Shown piece after piece: positions 16,621 to 25,860 of a stretch of DNA of 64,000 nucleotides. Source of the stretch: Geothrix limicola. Lineage in GTDB: Bacteria > Acidobacteriota > Holophagae > Holophagales > Holophagaceae. Every line of letters begins with the position of its first letter. Position 1 is the first letter of the stretch. The position numbers and the translations under genes are program-made. Location: NCBI RefSeq assembly GCF_030268085.1, contig NZ_BSDE01000001.1, positions 992,001 to 1,056,000 on the forward strand, in the 5' to 3' direction. The notes below the pieces were generated by a model that made no database searches, had not been told where the DNA came from, and saw nothing but the letters and a program-made list of their open reading frames with translations.

Positions 16621-17760
16621 GTGAATGAGCAGCACCTCGAACCCCTGAAGCGGCATCCCGAGGGCCGGGCCCTCCGGGCGGAAGTGGATCTGGGCCGCAT
16701 CGCGCGGAACCTGGACCGCATCCGGGCCGCTTCCGGGGGACGCGAGGTCTGGGGTGTCGTGAAAGCCAACGCCTATGGCCACGGCGCCGTGCCCGTGGGA
16801 CGGGCCTTAGCCAGCGCGGGCGCGCACGGGCTGGCCGTCTCCAGTCTTGAGGAAGGCCTGGAGCTGCGTCAGGGTGGCATCGAGTGCCCCATCCTCGTGC
16901 TCGGCGGGTTGCGGCCCGAAGCCCTGCCCGCCGCCAGCGCCGAAGGGCTCACCATCGCCGTCGTCGGGCCCGAACACCTGGCCGAGTACGCCCAGAGCCT
17001 CCCCGCCCATCCCGTCCGGTTGCATCTGAAGCTGGATACGGGCATGGGCCGTTTCGGGCTGCTGCCCAGCGAACTCGGCGACTGCCTGGGCGACCTGCGC
17101 CGACTGGCCCCCTGGATCGAAGGCGTGATGGGCCATTTCGCCACCGCCGACGATCCCGACCAGGGTTTCGCCCTGCGCCAGCGGCACGTCTTCGACGCCT
17201 GCCTGTCCCAGCTGGCGGACGCGGGTATCCACCCGGCCCAGCGCCACCACGGGAACAGCGACGCCTGCCTGCGCCACCTGGTGGACCGGGATACCCACGT
17301 CCGCCCGGGCCTGGCCCTCTTCGGCCTCACCACGCTCCCCGAAGGCCGCGCCCTCGGGCTGGAGCCGGCGCTAGCCCTGGTGGCCGAAGTGGCCCGAGTG
17401 AAGCACGTGCCCGCCGGCACGACCGTGGGCTACGGCCGCACCTTCGTGGCACCCCAGCCCATGCAGATAGCCACCCTGGCCTGCGGCTACGCGGACGGCT
17501 ACCGCCGCGACCTGGGGAACCGGGGCGTGGCCGGGCTTGAAGGCCGCACCTTCCCGGTGGTGGGGCGCGTATCCATGGACTACCTGACCATCGCCCTGCC
17601 CCTGGACGTGCCCATCGCGCCGGGAGTCCCCATGACCCTCTTCAGTGCCGACCCCTCGGCCCCCCACAGCGTGGAGCGCCTGGCCCAGGCCCTCGGGACC
17701 ATCCCCTACGAACTGACCTGCGGCCTTCATCGACGGATCACACGCCGATATTTTCCCTGA
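16621..17760 (+). CDS. alr: Alanine racemase
   Basis: The 379-residue PLP enzyme makes D-alanine for peptidoglycan. The PLP lysine is K48 in VVKANAYGHGA; HLKLDTGMGRFG and the catalytic tyrosine context VGYGRTF are present, as are CGYADGY and GRVSMDY near the C-terminus. I start it at GTG 16621, 8 bp after trxB; the open frame goes further back only through trxB's shadow. The first about 18 residues extend beyond the usual N-terminus, so a slightly later start is possible. Spacing suggests co-transcription with trxB. Confidence 0.94.
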   Translation: MNEQHLEPLKRHPEGRALRAEVDLGRIARNLDRIRAASGGREVWGVVKANAYGHGAVPVGRALASAGAHGLAVSSLEEGLELRQGGIECPILVLGGLRPEALPAASAEGLTIAVVGPEHLAEYAQSLPAHPVRLHLKLDTGMGRFGLLPSELGDCLGDLRRLAPWIEGVMGHFATADDPDQGFALRQRHVFDACLSQLADAGIHPAQRHHGNSDACLRHLVDRDTHVRPGLALFGLTTLPEGRALGLEPALALVAEVARVKHVPAGTTVGYGRTFVAPQPMQIATLACGYADGYRRDLGNRGVAGLEGRTFPVVGRVSMDYLTIALPLDVPIAPGVPMTLFSADPSAPHSVERLAQALGTIPYELTCGLHRRITRRYFP

Positions 17761-17805
17761 AGCGCCGATATTCGAACTACCATTGGGGACACTCGGTCTC
17801 TCCCC

Positions 17806-19185
17806 ATGAACCTGCTGGTCATTACCCGACATGACGACCTCGTTGAGCGCCTCAAGATGGCGTTCGAGGGGGCGGGCCATCGCATCTTCCAGGCTGGCGA
17901 TCCCCTGGAGGCCCTGGCCCAGGACGGCTGGGGGGAGGCCCAGGTGCTCCTGGTGGATGCCGAGGGCGATCCCATGGACGGCTACCGCCTCTGCCGCCTG
18001 CTGCGCGGCGAGGCCCGGGTGCTGTTCCGGAACCTTCCCATCTTCCTCATCCTCGAGCACCCCCCGTCCGAGCCGGATCTGCGGGCCCTCCAGGACGTCG
18101 ACGGGGACGGGTTCATCCCCGCCGAATACAACATCCAGCAGCTGCTCAACCACCTCGGCCCGGTCATGGCCGGCAGCGCCCCCCGCGAGACGGGCCAGCG
18201 CCTGCCCATCCTCGCCGTGGGCCTGCAGACGGGGCTCACCCAGCGGGCCCGGGAGATGCTTCAGCACTACGGCATGGAGGTGCATTCACCCCCCACGCGC
18301 AACGCCGTGGAGGCCCAGCGCGCCCTGAAGGCGCCCGTGCTGCTGCTCGGCCTGTCCGCCGGCGGCGTGGAGGGCGCCCTGGCCATGCTGGCCCAGCTGC
18401 GCGAGCAGAGCGCCCTGCCCTACACCATCCTCGTCGGCCAGGTGAAGGACGAGGCCGCCCAGCGCAAGCTGCTCCTCGCGGGCATCTCCGACTGGGTGCC
18501 CCTGCCCCTGCCCGCGCCGCGTCTGATCCACGCCTGCAAGCGCGCCATCGAGTGGATGCATGCCAAGCGGATCCAGACCGAGTACGAATCCGCCATCCAC
18601 GACCTCCGGGAGCGCCGGAGCATGCTGGAAATCGAGGCGGCGGCGCTGCGCAACGAAGTGCTCACGGATCCGCTGACCGAACTCCTCAACCGCCGCGCCT
18701 TCGACCAGAACCTGGATCATGCCGTGCGCCAGTGGGAGCGCCATCGCCGGGCCTTCGTGCTGCTGCTCGGCGACGTGGACCACTTCAAGCTCATCAACGA
18801 CCGCTTCGGCCATCCGGTCGGAGACGAGGTCCTGCGCCTGATGGCCAGCCGGATCCGTTCGGCCTTGCGCAAATCCGACCTCGCCTTCCGCATCGGCGGC
18901 GAGGAATTCGCCGTGCTGCTGACGGAAACCAGCGTGCGGGGCGGCGCCGAGGTGGCGAACAAGCTCCGCCGCTGCATCGACGAGGATCCGGTCGTCCTGC
19001 CCGGAGGCCAGGCCATCTTCCCGACCATGAGCTTCGGCGTGGGCGGCCCCGGCGCGCCCACCCTCGCCGCCCTGATGGCCCAGGTGGACAAGGCGCTCTA
19101 CCAGGCCAAGAGCCTGGGCCGCAACCGCGTGGTGGTGGCCAATGAAGGCGAGTATCCGCCGCGCGCCCTTAGTGCCGGAAACTGA
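17806..19185 (+). CDS. Diguanylate cyclase with two receiver-like domains
   Basis: The 459-residue protein has a receiver-like first domain (about 1-115, candidate acceptor in VLLVDAEGDPMDG), a second receiver-like fold (about 130-240) whose acceptor strand reads LLLGLSAGG without an aspartate, a short helix and a C-terminal GGDEF domain. The active site is GGEEF. An I-site RKSD lies exactly five residues before it, so product inhibition by c-di-GMP is expected. DVDHFKLINDRFGH supplies the metal and base contacts. The layout recalls PleD, with one true and one degenerate receiver. Its 3' end overlaps convergent lptD by 17 bp. Confidence 0.92.
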   Translation: MNLLVITRHDDLVERLKMAFEGAGHRIFQAGDPLEALAQDGWGEAQVLLVDAEGDPMDGYRLCRLLRGEARVLFRNLPIFLILEHPPSEPDLRALQDVDGDGFIPAEYNIQQLLNHLGPVMAGSAPRETGQRLPILAVGLQTGLTQRAREMLQHYGMEVHSPPTRNAVEAQRALKAPVLLLGLSAGGVEGALAMLAQLREQSALPYTILVGQVKDEAAQRKLLLAGISDWVPLPLPAPRLIHACKRAIEWMHAKRIQTEYESAIHDLRERRSMLEIEAAALRNEVLTDPLTELLNRRAFDQNLDHAVRQWERHRRAFVLLLGDVDHFKLINDRFGHPVGDEVLRLMASRIRSALRKSDLAFRIGGEEFAVLLTETSVRGGAEVANKLRRCIDEDPVVLPGGQAIFPTMSFGVGGPGAPTLAALMAQVDKALYQAKSLGRNRVVVANEGEYPPRALSAGN

Positions 19186-21499
19186 AGAGGTCCCCGAGTC
19201 CGCGCAGGTTGAGCGAGAGGTCCACGCGATCCTCCCGGCCCCCGGACACCAGCGTCGTGTTCAGGGCCACGTGCGTGTACTTCAGCACGTAGGCCACGCA
19301 GGGCTGCACGAAGGCCAGGGCCACCTGGCTGGAGGCGAAGCCCCGGGACCTGAAGTCGTAGTTGGCCGTGAATTCCAGCCGCAGCCGGTCATCCCAGATG
19401 CGATGGAGGCCGCCGAACTGCAATCCCTTCTGGGGCAGGAGGAAGCGGTTCAAACCCGTGGAGAAATAGGCCAGGTTGAAGTGGCCCCCATCCTTGGCCT
19501 TCACGTCCAGGCTGAGCGCGTCGTCCGAGCCTCCGGCCCCGATCTCCGAAGAACGGCGCAGGTTGATGCGCCAGCGGTCATCGGGCTCCACGTCCAGGTC
19601 CGTGTCGACCGAGGACCAGCCCTGCTTGTAGCGGCCGTCGCTGAGGATGATGGGCGAGGCGTGGTACCGCGTGGAGATCTGCAGGCGGGCCAGATCCGCG
19701 AAGCCGGTGCCTGAGCCGGGGCGGCCCAGAAGGTGCTGCTTGAAACCCACCTCGAAACTGCGCTCACCGGAGGCGCTTTCGTTGACCCCCGGGAACGCGT
19801 CCACCGCATCGAAGCGGGGGAGCATGCCATCCTCGCCATAGCGGCTCGTTTCGGTGAACCCGAAGAAGGGCTCCACCACGTGCTTGAGTTCGCCGGTGTA
19901 GCCGAGGAGCGACACCTCCTTGAAGCTGCGCCCCACCTGGGGGCCTGAGAACCGCAAGTGGCTGGAGATGAGGTAGCGGGAGGAGGCGTTCCCATCCACC
20001 TGGAAGGGGCTGACCGTCGGGTCCTTCAGGTTCACCACCGTATCGTTCGCGCCGCCATTCGGATCGAAGATCGGGGCGCGGAGGCTGGAACTGTAGTGGG
20101 TGGCCCTTCCCATGAGTTCGAAATCCGCCCGGAAGGGGCCCCACTGCCCCAGGCGCCCGTGCAGGCGCGTGTTGGCATCCTCGCGGTTCCACGCGTAGGT
20201 GTGATCCAGCGCCGGGTTGTTCTCGCTTTCGATGCGGTAGGCGAAGCGGCCCAGCCGGAGGCCGCCATCCAGGTAGAGCGGCCCGAACAAGGCCACCGGG
20301 AAAAAGCGGAACTCCGCCTGGGGCAGGGTCTGGCGCCGGAGGGAATCGAGGAAATCCGGGCTGTAGAAGGGGTCGCCCTGATTGCTCGTGAAGAAGAAGC
20401 TGCGCTGCTCCGCGGCGGACAGGCTGAGGCTGCCGAAGGTGAAATTGCGGCCGAGGTAGAGGGCCGAATCGAAGCTTGTGGTGCCGAGATTGGCGATGCC
20501 TTTCCCGAAATCCGCATCGACGAGGTTGTCCGAAGCCTGGTTGATGTCCGCCGTGAGCTGCCAGCCGTCCTCCCGCTGCCAGACCTCCTTCAGGCTGTAC
20601 CGGTACCGGCGCTCGTTCAACGTCCGCTGCTGGATGGTCTCCCCCGAGGCGCTTCCCTCGTGGGTCAGGTCGGGGTGCCAACGCACGTCGCCCCCCCAGA
20701 GCGTGCCTTCCTTGGTGAAGTAGTCCGGCGAGAAGGTCGCGTCCACCGAATCGCCGAGTACCTGGTAGTAGGAAAGCCCCACCGTCGTGCCGAAGGCGCT
20801 GGACATGCCGAGCCGGGGCGGCAGCAAGCCCGAAGTGCGCTCCGCCCGGGCGGGGTAGACCGCGTAGGGAAGGTAGTAGATCAGCGGAATCAGGCCCAAC
20901 TGGATGCGGGCGTTCCACATCGTCGCGAAGCCGTCGAGGTCCACCTTGAAGGTGGAGACCTTCGCCTTCCAGCCCGGGTTCTCCTCGGGACAGGGGCTCA
21001 GTTCCACGTCATCAAAGGCCCAGGTGCGCAGGGTCGTGAAGGCCACGTGGGCCGAGCGCAGCGTCCAGGTGGGCGGCAAGTCCATCTGCAGGGCCCAGGC
21101 CTCGCCCGACCGCATCTTCCAATCCATCTGAAGCCGCTCGCAGCGCAGGCGCAGATCCGGCCCCTCGAGACGGATGTGGCCCGTGGCGCTGAGCCGGCCT
21201 TCGCTGATCCGGTACTCGATGCGATCCGCCAGGAGCAGCAGGCCCTCGGCCTGGATGGCGCCCTGCTCCAGGACCCAGAGATCACCATCCTCCTTGACGC
21301 CCTCGCCGCGGTAGGCAAAGGGCACCCGCGAATTCCCCGGCCCTCGTTCGATCTGGAAGGGGCGGAGCGGAAGCAGCTCCGCGGGAGTCGGAGCGTCGAG
21401 GGGCTGCAATGCGGGCGCCGGCGGGAGTTCCTGCGCCACGAGTAGGGCCGACACGGCCCCCAGCATCCAACTGCGGTTCAAGAACCGGCTCCGGCGCAT
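19169..21499 (-). CDS. lptD: LPS-assembly protein LptD (OstA)
   Basis: The 776-residue outer-membrane protein inserts LPS into the outer leaflet. A signal-peptide-like start (MRRSRFLNRSWMLGAVSALL) is followed by an OstA/LptA-like jellyroll region (about 75-190, with AEGLLLLADRIEYRISEGR and SATGHIRLEG). A long C-terminal beta-barrel follows with alternating aromatic strands and the family segment LPYAVYPARAERTSGLLPPRLG. Conserved inter-domain cysteines are few, so the classical disulfide shuffle may differ. ATG at 21499 lies 8 nt after the ZIP gene's stop; the longer frame to 21631 runs through that gene. Confidence 0.92.
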   Translation of the reverse strand: MRRSRFLNRSWMLGAVSALLVAQELPPAPALQPLDAPTPAELLPLRPFQIERGPGNSRVPFAYRGEGVKEDGDLWVLEQGAIQAEGLLLLADRIEYRISEGRLSATGHIRLEGPDLRLRCERLQMDWKMRSGEAWALQMDLPPTWTLRSAHVAFTTLRTWAFDDVELSPCPEENPGWKAKVSTFKVDLDGFATMWNARIQLGLIPLIYYLPYAVYPARAERTSGLLPPRLGMSSAFGTTVGLSYYQVLGDSVDATFSPDYFTKEGTLWGGDVRWHPDLTHEGSASGETIQQRTLNERRYRYSLKEVWQREDGWQLTADINQASDNLVDADFGKGIANLGTTSFDSALYLGRNFTFGSLSLSAAEQRSFFFTSNQGDPFYSPDFLDSLRRQTLPQAEFRFFPVALFGPLYLDGGLRLGRFAYRIESENNPALDHTYAWNREDANTRLHGRLGQWGPFRADFELMGRATHYSSSLRAPIFDPNGGANDTVVNLKDPTVSPFQVDGNASSRYLISSHLRFSGPQVGRSFKEVSLLGYTGELKHVVEPFFGFTETSRYGEDGMLPRFDAVDAFPGVNESASGERSFEVGFKQHLLGRPGSGTGFADLARLQISTRYHASPIILSDGRYKQGWSSVDTDLDVEPDDRWRINLRRSSEIGAGGSDDALSLDVKAKDGGHFNLAYFSTGLNRFLLPQKGLQFGGLHRIWDDRLRLEFTANYDFRSRGFASSQVALAFVQPCVAYVLKYTHVALNTTLVSGGREDRVDLSLNLRGLGDLFSFRH

Positions 21500-21506
21500 G
21501 CGGAGC

Positions 21507-22229
21507 TCAGTGGTGATGCGGCAGCAGCCGCGCGCTGACGAGGAAGATCCCCACCCCCGACAGCAGAGCGATCGTGCTGCGAAGGCCCGAGACTTTCTGG
21601 ACTTCGGGCAGCAGGTCGGAGCTGGCCACATAGAGCGTCAGTCCCGCCGTCAGGCCCAGCACCGGCCCCGTGGGAAGGTTCAGCAGCGACTGACCGGCCG
21701 AGCCCAGGAGCGCCGCCAGGGCCAGCGTTCCCGCGGCCATCAGCGCTCCGCGCTTGCCGAAGCCGCGCACGAGGAAGATCGAGGCGATGGTGCCGCCTTC
21801 GGGGATGCGGTGGAAGAGGATGCCCAGCAGCACCAGGGGACCGAGGTTGCTGTGGGTGGCCAGGGCCGCGGCGATGGCCACGCCATCCATCAGGCTGTGC
21901 AGGGAAAGCCCCACCAGCGCGAGGACGCCGCTGAGCGGCGAGCCATCGGTATGGGTTTCCTCACCGTAGTGGAAGTGCAGCGTGATGCCGTGCTCCATCA
22001 CGTGCACCAGCAGGTAGCCCCCGAGCACCCACAGCGCGTTGATCTCCCCGCCCTTGGCTTCCAGGCATTCGGGGATGATGCGCACGAGGGTGACGGAGAG
22101 CAGGTAGCCCGCCGCGACGCCCGAAAGCAGGCGCATGAACTGGGCCCGGCCCTGAAGGAAGCGCACCACGCCCCAGCCACCCAGGAGGGTGGCCAGGGAG
22201 GCGAGCGGTGCCAGCCAGTAGAGGGACAT
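21507..22229 (-). CDS. ZIP-family divalent metal transporter
   Basis: The 240-residue membrane protein has about eight hydrophobic helices. Two carry the metal-site motifs of ZIP transporters: HSLMDGVAIA in the fourth helix and HRIPEGGTIA in the fifth. A His-rich loop (HGITLHFHYGEETH) lies between helices 3 and 4 and the protein ends LLPHHH. ZIP proteins import zinc, iron or related metals down a gradient; the exact metal cannot be read here. It lies between an RNase E/G gene (6 bp upstream) and lptD (7 bp downstream) on the same strand. Confidence 0.9.
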   Translation of the reverse strand: MSLYWLAPLASLATLLGGWGVVRFLQGRAQFMRLLSGVAAGYLLSVTLVRIIPECLEAKGGEINALWVLGGYLLVHVMEHGITLHFHYGEETHTDGSPLSGVLALVGLSLHSLMDGVAIAAALATHSNLGPLVLLGILFHRIPEGGTIASIFLVRGFGKRGALMAAGTLALAALLGSAGQSLLNLPTGPVLGLTAGLTLYVASSDLLPEVQKVSGLRSTIALLSGVGIFLVSARLLPHHH

Positions 22230-22235
22230 CCCCGA

Positions 22236-24548
22236 CTACTCGGCCTTGACCTTCTTCGGTCGGCCCACCTTGCGTTTGGGCGCGGCCTCTTCCGCGACGG
22301 GCTCGGCCTTCGCCTTCTTGGCGGGGGCCTTGGGTTCCTTGGCCTCCTTGACGGCCTTGGCCTTGGGAGCGGCCTTCTTCTTCGCCGGCGCCTCGGGCTC
22401 GGGGACGGGCGCGGCCTTCGGCGCTTCGACTACCGGCGCCGCGGCGGTCTCCACGGTGGAGGACACCTTGGCCCGTGGGGTGCGCTTGGGCTTGGATGCC
22501 TCTTCGGCCACTGGGGCCGGCGCGGCGGGTGACTGTCCAAACTTGGGACGGGGGCTGGGCGTCAGCAGGCTGGCCACCAGATCCGCCGTGACCTTGGGCG
22601 GCTCGGGCTGGGCTTCCGCCGCGGGCCTGGGCGCAGCCTGACGCGCCTCAGCATGGCGCGATTCAGCCTGGCGAGGCTCCGTATGGCGCCCTTCAGCGGA
22701 ACGTTCTTCGGACGGCGCGCCCTGGGTCGCGGCCTCGGTTCCGCGGTCCGAACCACCCTTGCGGCGGCGGCGGCGGCGCTTGCGCTTGGCGCCATCGCCC
22801 TTGGGCTCGTCGCCGGCCTCCTCGCCACCTTCCTCGATTTCGTCATCCTCGGGCTTGGCGCTTTCGAAGAGGGCGCGCAGGCGCTCCCGCTCATCGAGGG
22901 CGGCCCGCTGCAGGTCGCGGCGATCGTATTTGAAGGCTTCCTTCTTGGCCTCCTTGGGACCTTCGCCGTGAACGCCCAGGGCCTTGTCGAAGGAGATGGG
23001 GCTGTCCCCACCCAGCACCACGGTCTCGTCTTCCGGGGCCTTTTCGCGGTGGGGCTTGGGTGCGGGCTTTTCGGCCGGCGCCTCCTCGGCCCTTTCGATC
23101 TCGGCGGACATCTCGCCGTAGCTCATGGACCAGTCGGCCTGGATGAGGATCTTCGCGTCGCTCTCCTCCTCCATGCGGACCAGGTCGCTGCGCTTCTCGT
23201 TGAGCACCGCGGCGGCAATGGCCGGGGCCAGCTTCACGCGGATCTCGCCGATGCCGCCCTTGGCCAGGATGCCGTGCAGCTTGCGCACCACGGACAGCGT
23301 CATGGCCTCGATGGTCTTCACCTTGCCGGTGCCCGCACAGGTGGGGCAGGACTCATGATTCACGTGCTGCAGGCTGGGTCGGATGCGCTGACGGGTCATG
23401 ACCAGCACGCCGAAGCGGTTGATCTTCCCCACCTCCATGCGGGCCTTGTCGGCCTTGAGGCAGTCCACCAGGCGGTCCTGCACGGCGCGGATGTGGGATT
23501 CGCGCTTCATGTCGATGAAGTCGATGACGACCAGACCCGCGAGGTCGCGCAGGCGCAGCTGGCGGGCGACTTCTTCCGCGGCTTCCATGTTGGTCTTGAA
23601 GGCCATGTCCTCCACGCCGTCGCCGGAGGTCTTGCCGCTGTTCACGTCGATGGCCACCAGGGCCTCGGTCTGATCCAGCACCAGGGCGCCGCCGCTGGGC
23701 AGGGAGACCTTGCGCCCGTAGACGCGGTCGATCTGCTCTTCCAGCTGATGCCGCGAGAACAGGGGCTTCTTGCCGGAATAGTGCTTCAGCACGTCGAGGT
23801 GCTGGGGCATGGTGCGCTTGAAGAAGGACTGGGCGGCGTGGAAGGTGTCCAGATCGTCGATCTGCACTTCCTCCACATCGGCGCTGAAGGTGTCGCGCAG
23901 GGTACGGGTGACGACGTCATCCTCCTGCCACACGAGGCCCACGCCGTGCCGGTGCTTGTAGCGGTTCAGCACTTCCTTGTAGGTGTCCAGCAGGTATTCC
24001 AGATCGCGCTGGAAGTCCTCCTTGGTCACGCCCAGGCTGGCGGTGCGCACGATGACGCCGATGTCCTCGGGGATGTCGAGGGTGTCGATGAGCTGCTTGA
24101 AGTGGCGGCGCTCCTCGGTGGCCTCGATCTTGCGGCTGATGCCGTTCACGGGGTTGCCCGGCGTGATCACCAGGTAGCGGCCCGCCAGGCTCACCTGCCC
24201 GGTCATCATGGCGCCCTTGCTGCCGAGTTCTTCGCGCACGGCCTGGACGAGGATCTCCTGGTCGCGCTGGAGGATGTCCTGGATGCGTCCGCGTCGGCCG
24301 TCGCCGCTCATGTCGCGGGGCAGTTCGCCCAGGGGGAGGAAGCCGTTCTTCTGGCCCCCGAAGTGGACGAAGGCCGCCTGTAGACTGGTGTCCACCCGGA
24401 CCACCTTGGCCTTGTAGAGGTTGCCCTTGATCTTCTCGTTGTGCAGGAACTCCACGTCGTAGTCGAACAGCAGACCGTCGACCAGGGTGGCCACCCGGAT
24501 CTCTTCCGGATCCGTGGCATTGATCATCATTGTTTTCTTGGGGCTCAA
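22236..24548 (-). CDS. RNase E/G family ribonuclease with long basic, AT-hook-like tail
   Basis: The 770-residue protein has the RNase E/G catalytic core: an S1 domain (about 38-125), the RNase-H-like region and DNase I-like part with metal-binding D301 (AIDVNSGK) and D343 (VIDFIDMK), and the zinc-link CPTC at 401-404. After about residue 500 the sequence becomes low complexity: an Arg/Lys block (KRKRRRRRRKGG), Arg/His/Glu/Ala repeats, a Pro/Ala/Lys-rich stretch and a final VGRPKK AT-hook-like motif. In proteobacteria the RNase E tail scaffolds the degradosome; here the tail is likely an RNA, DNA or partner-binding module. I cannot tell Rne from Rng by the core alone. Confidence 0.92.
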   Translation of the reverse strand: MSPKKTMMINATDPEEIRVATLVDGLLFDYDVEFLHNEKIKGNLYKAKVVRVDTSLQAAFVHFGGQKNGFLPLGELPRDMSGDGRRGRIQDILQRDQEILVQAVREELGSKGAMMTGQVSLAGRYLVITPGNPVNGISRKIEATEERRHFKQLIDTLDIPEDIGVIVRTASLGVTKEDFQRDLEYLLDTYKEVLNRYKHRHGVGLVWQEDDVVTRTLRDTFSADVEEVQIDDLDTFHAAQSFFKRTMPQHLDVLKHYSGKKPLFSRHQLEEQIDRVYGRKVSLPSGGALVLDQTEALVAIDVNSGKTSGDGVEDMAFKTNMEAAEEVARQLRLRDLAGLVVIDFIDMKRESHIRAVQDRLVDCLKADKARMEVGKINRFGVLVMTRQRIRPSLQHVNHESCPTCAGTGKVKTIEAMTLSVVRKLHGILAKGGIGEIRVKLAPAIAAAVLNEKRSDLVRMEEESDAKILIQADWSMSYGEMSAEIERAEEAPAEKPAPKPHREKAPEDETVVLGGDSPISFDKALGVHGEGPKEAKKEAFKYDRRDLQRAALDERERLRALFESAKPEDDEIEEGGEEAGDEPKGDGAKRKRRRRRRKGGSDRGTEAATQGAPSEERSAEGRHTEPRQAESRHAEARQAAPRPAAEAQPEPPKVTADLVASLLTPSPRPKFGQSPAAPAPVAEEASKPKRTPRAKVSSTVETAAAPVVEAPKAAPVPEPEAPAKKKAAPKAKAVKEAKEPKAPAKKAKAEPVAEEAAPKRKVGRPKKVKAE

Positions 24549-24874
24549 GGAGGCTCCTCATGGGGCCCGGGGATCCTGGCTGCGGCTTACGCCCGGCAGG
24601 CTCGGCGGCCCTGGGGTTGGATGTCTGGGATGGGAGATGGGGAAACCGAAGGGGGCCCTGCCCTGACTTCGGCCACCCGGAGGGAAAAAATCGGGATGGT
24701 CGCGATCCCCGGGAACGGGCGGTGCCTCGATCGACCCGCAGGATCTACAAGCATTAAACCCACTTATTTCCGCCAGGGCAAGCTTGATCCGGGGCGAAGT
24801 TACAGCGATGTCACAGCGTGTCACAAGGGGGTTCACCCCGCGGCCCCAGGATCAGAGCCATGAAGGAGGCATCC
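24549..24874. other. Divergent intergenic region between the RNase E/G gene and pstS
   Basis: These 326 bases hold the leader of the leftward RNase gene and the promoter of the rightward pst operon. I find no convincing protein gene. The right end has the Pho-box-like repeats annotated separately, and an AGGAGG ribosome site at about 24863-24868 that decides the pstS start. The RNase E leader may be long, since such genes are often self-regulated through their 5' end, but I see no specific structure. Confidence 0.6.
24798..24825 (+). promoter_or_regulatory. Pho-box-like direct repeats upstream of pstS
   Basis: Three 7-mers stand in tandem: AGTTACA (24798-24804), TGTCACA (24809-24815) and TGTCACA (24819-24825), with start spacings of 11 and 10. 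PhoB/PhoP-type regulators bind TGTCA-like 7-mers at 11-bp spacing. The site lies 50-75 bp before the pstS start, as expected for activation of the operon when phosphate is scarce. Its place before pstS, with phoB in the same operon, supports autoregulation. This is inferred from sequence alone. Confidence 0.65.
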
Positions 24875-25849
24875 ATGAGGATCCGAACCCTGGCTCAGAC
24901 CCTGCTGGCCACCCTGGTGGGGCTGTCCGCTTCCGCCCAGACCGTCAAGGTGGACCCCAAGGTCTCCACCTACAAGAAAGTTTCCGGCATCAGCGGAAAC
25001 CTGAACTCCATCGGCTCCGACACCCTGAACAACCTGATGGCCTACTGGGTCGAGGGCTTCAACAAGAAATACCCCAACGTGAAGATCCAGGTGGAAGGCA
25101 AGGGTTCCACCACCGCGCCCCCGGCCCTCATCGAAAGCACCAGCCAGCTCGGTCCCATGAGCCGGGAGATGAAGAGCGAGGAGAGCGACAAGTTCGAGAA
25201 GAAGTTCGGCTACAAGCCCACCAAAGTGGCCGTCGCCATCGACACCCTGGCCGTGTTCGTGAACAAGAACAACCCCGTCAAGTCGCTGAGCATGCAGCAG
25301 GTGGACGCCATCTTCTCCAAGGGCCGCAAGGGCGGCTACGCCAAGGAAGTCAAGACCTGGGGCGACCTGGGCCTGACCGGTGATGCGGCCAACCGGCCCA
25401 TCAGCCTCTATGGCCGCAACAGCGCCAGCGGCACCTACGGCTACTTCAAGGAGCACGCGCTCTTCAAGGGTGACTACAAGGATTCCGTGAAGGAGCAGCC
25501 CGGTTCCTCCTCCGTGGTGCAGAGCGTGGGTTCCGACCGTTGGGCCATCGGCTACAGCGGCATCGGCTACGCCACCTCCGGCGTCCGGGCCGTCCCCCTC
25601 TCCGACGCCAACAAGAACGGCGGCGCCGTGTTCGAGGCCACCTATGCCAACGCCCTCAGCGGCAAATACCCCCTGTCCCGCTACCTCTACATCTACATCA
25701 ACAAGGATCCCAAGAAGCCCATCGATCCCCTCACCCGCGAGTTCCTCAAGTTCGTGCTGAGCAAGGAAGGCCAGGAGATCGTCGTCAAGGACGGCTTCCT
25801 GCCCCTCACCGCCAAGATGGAAGCCGAAGAGATCGCGAAGCTGAAGTAG
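24875..25849 (+). CDS. pstS: Phosphate ABC transporter substrate-binding protein
   Basis: The 324-residue protein captures phosphate in the periplasm for the PstCAB importer. A signal peptide (MRIRTLAQTLLATLVGLSASA) is followed by the ligand loop segments NSIGSDTL and STTAPPALIE, and by GRNSASGTYGYF with its serine-rich anion-binding turn. I choose ATG 24875 over ATG 24860 because AGGAGG stands 6 nt before it and the signal peptide then begins properly. There is no lipobox, so it should be soluble. Pho-box-like repeats precede it and a strong hairpin follows, a common way to make much more PstS than the membrane subunits. Confidence 0.95.
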   Translation: MRIRTLAQTLLATLVGLSASAQTVKVDPKVSTYKKVSGISGNLNSIGSDTLNNLMAYWVEGFNKKYPNVKIQVEGKGSTTAPPALIESTSQLGPMSREMKSEESDKFEKKFGYKPTKVAVAIDTLAVFVNKNNPVKSLSMQQVDAIFSKGRKGGYAKEVKTWGDLGLTGDAANRPISLYGRNSASGTYGYFKEHALFKGDYKDSVKEQPGSSSVVQSVGSDRWAIGYSGIGYATSGVRAVPLSDANKNGGAVFEATYANALSGKYPLSRYLYIYINKDPKKPIDPLTREFLKFVLSKEGQEIVVKDGFLPLTAKMEAEEIAKLK

Positions 25850-25860
25850 CCGCATTCGAC

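Noticed and set aside
22653-24383. 576-codon open frame antisense to the RNase E/G gene
   Set aside because: It mirrors the third-codon GC bias of the RNase gene and shows no domain.
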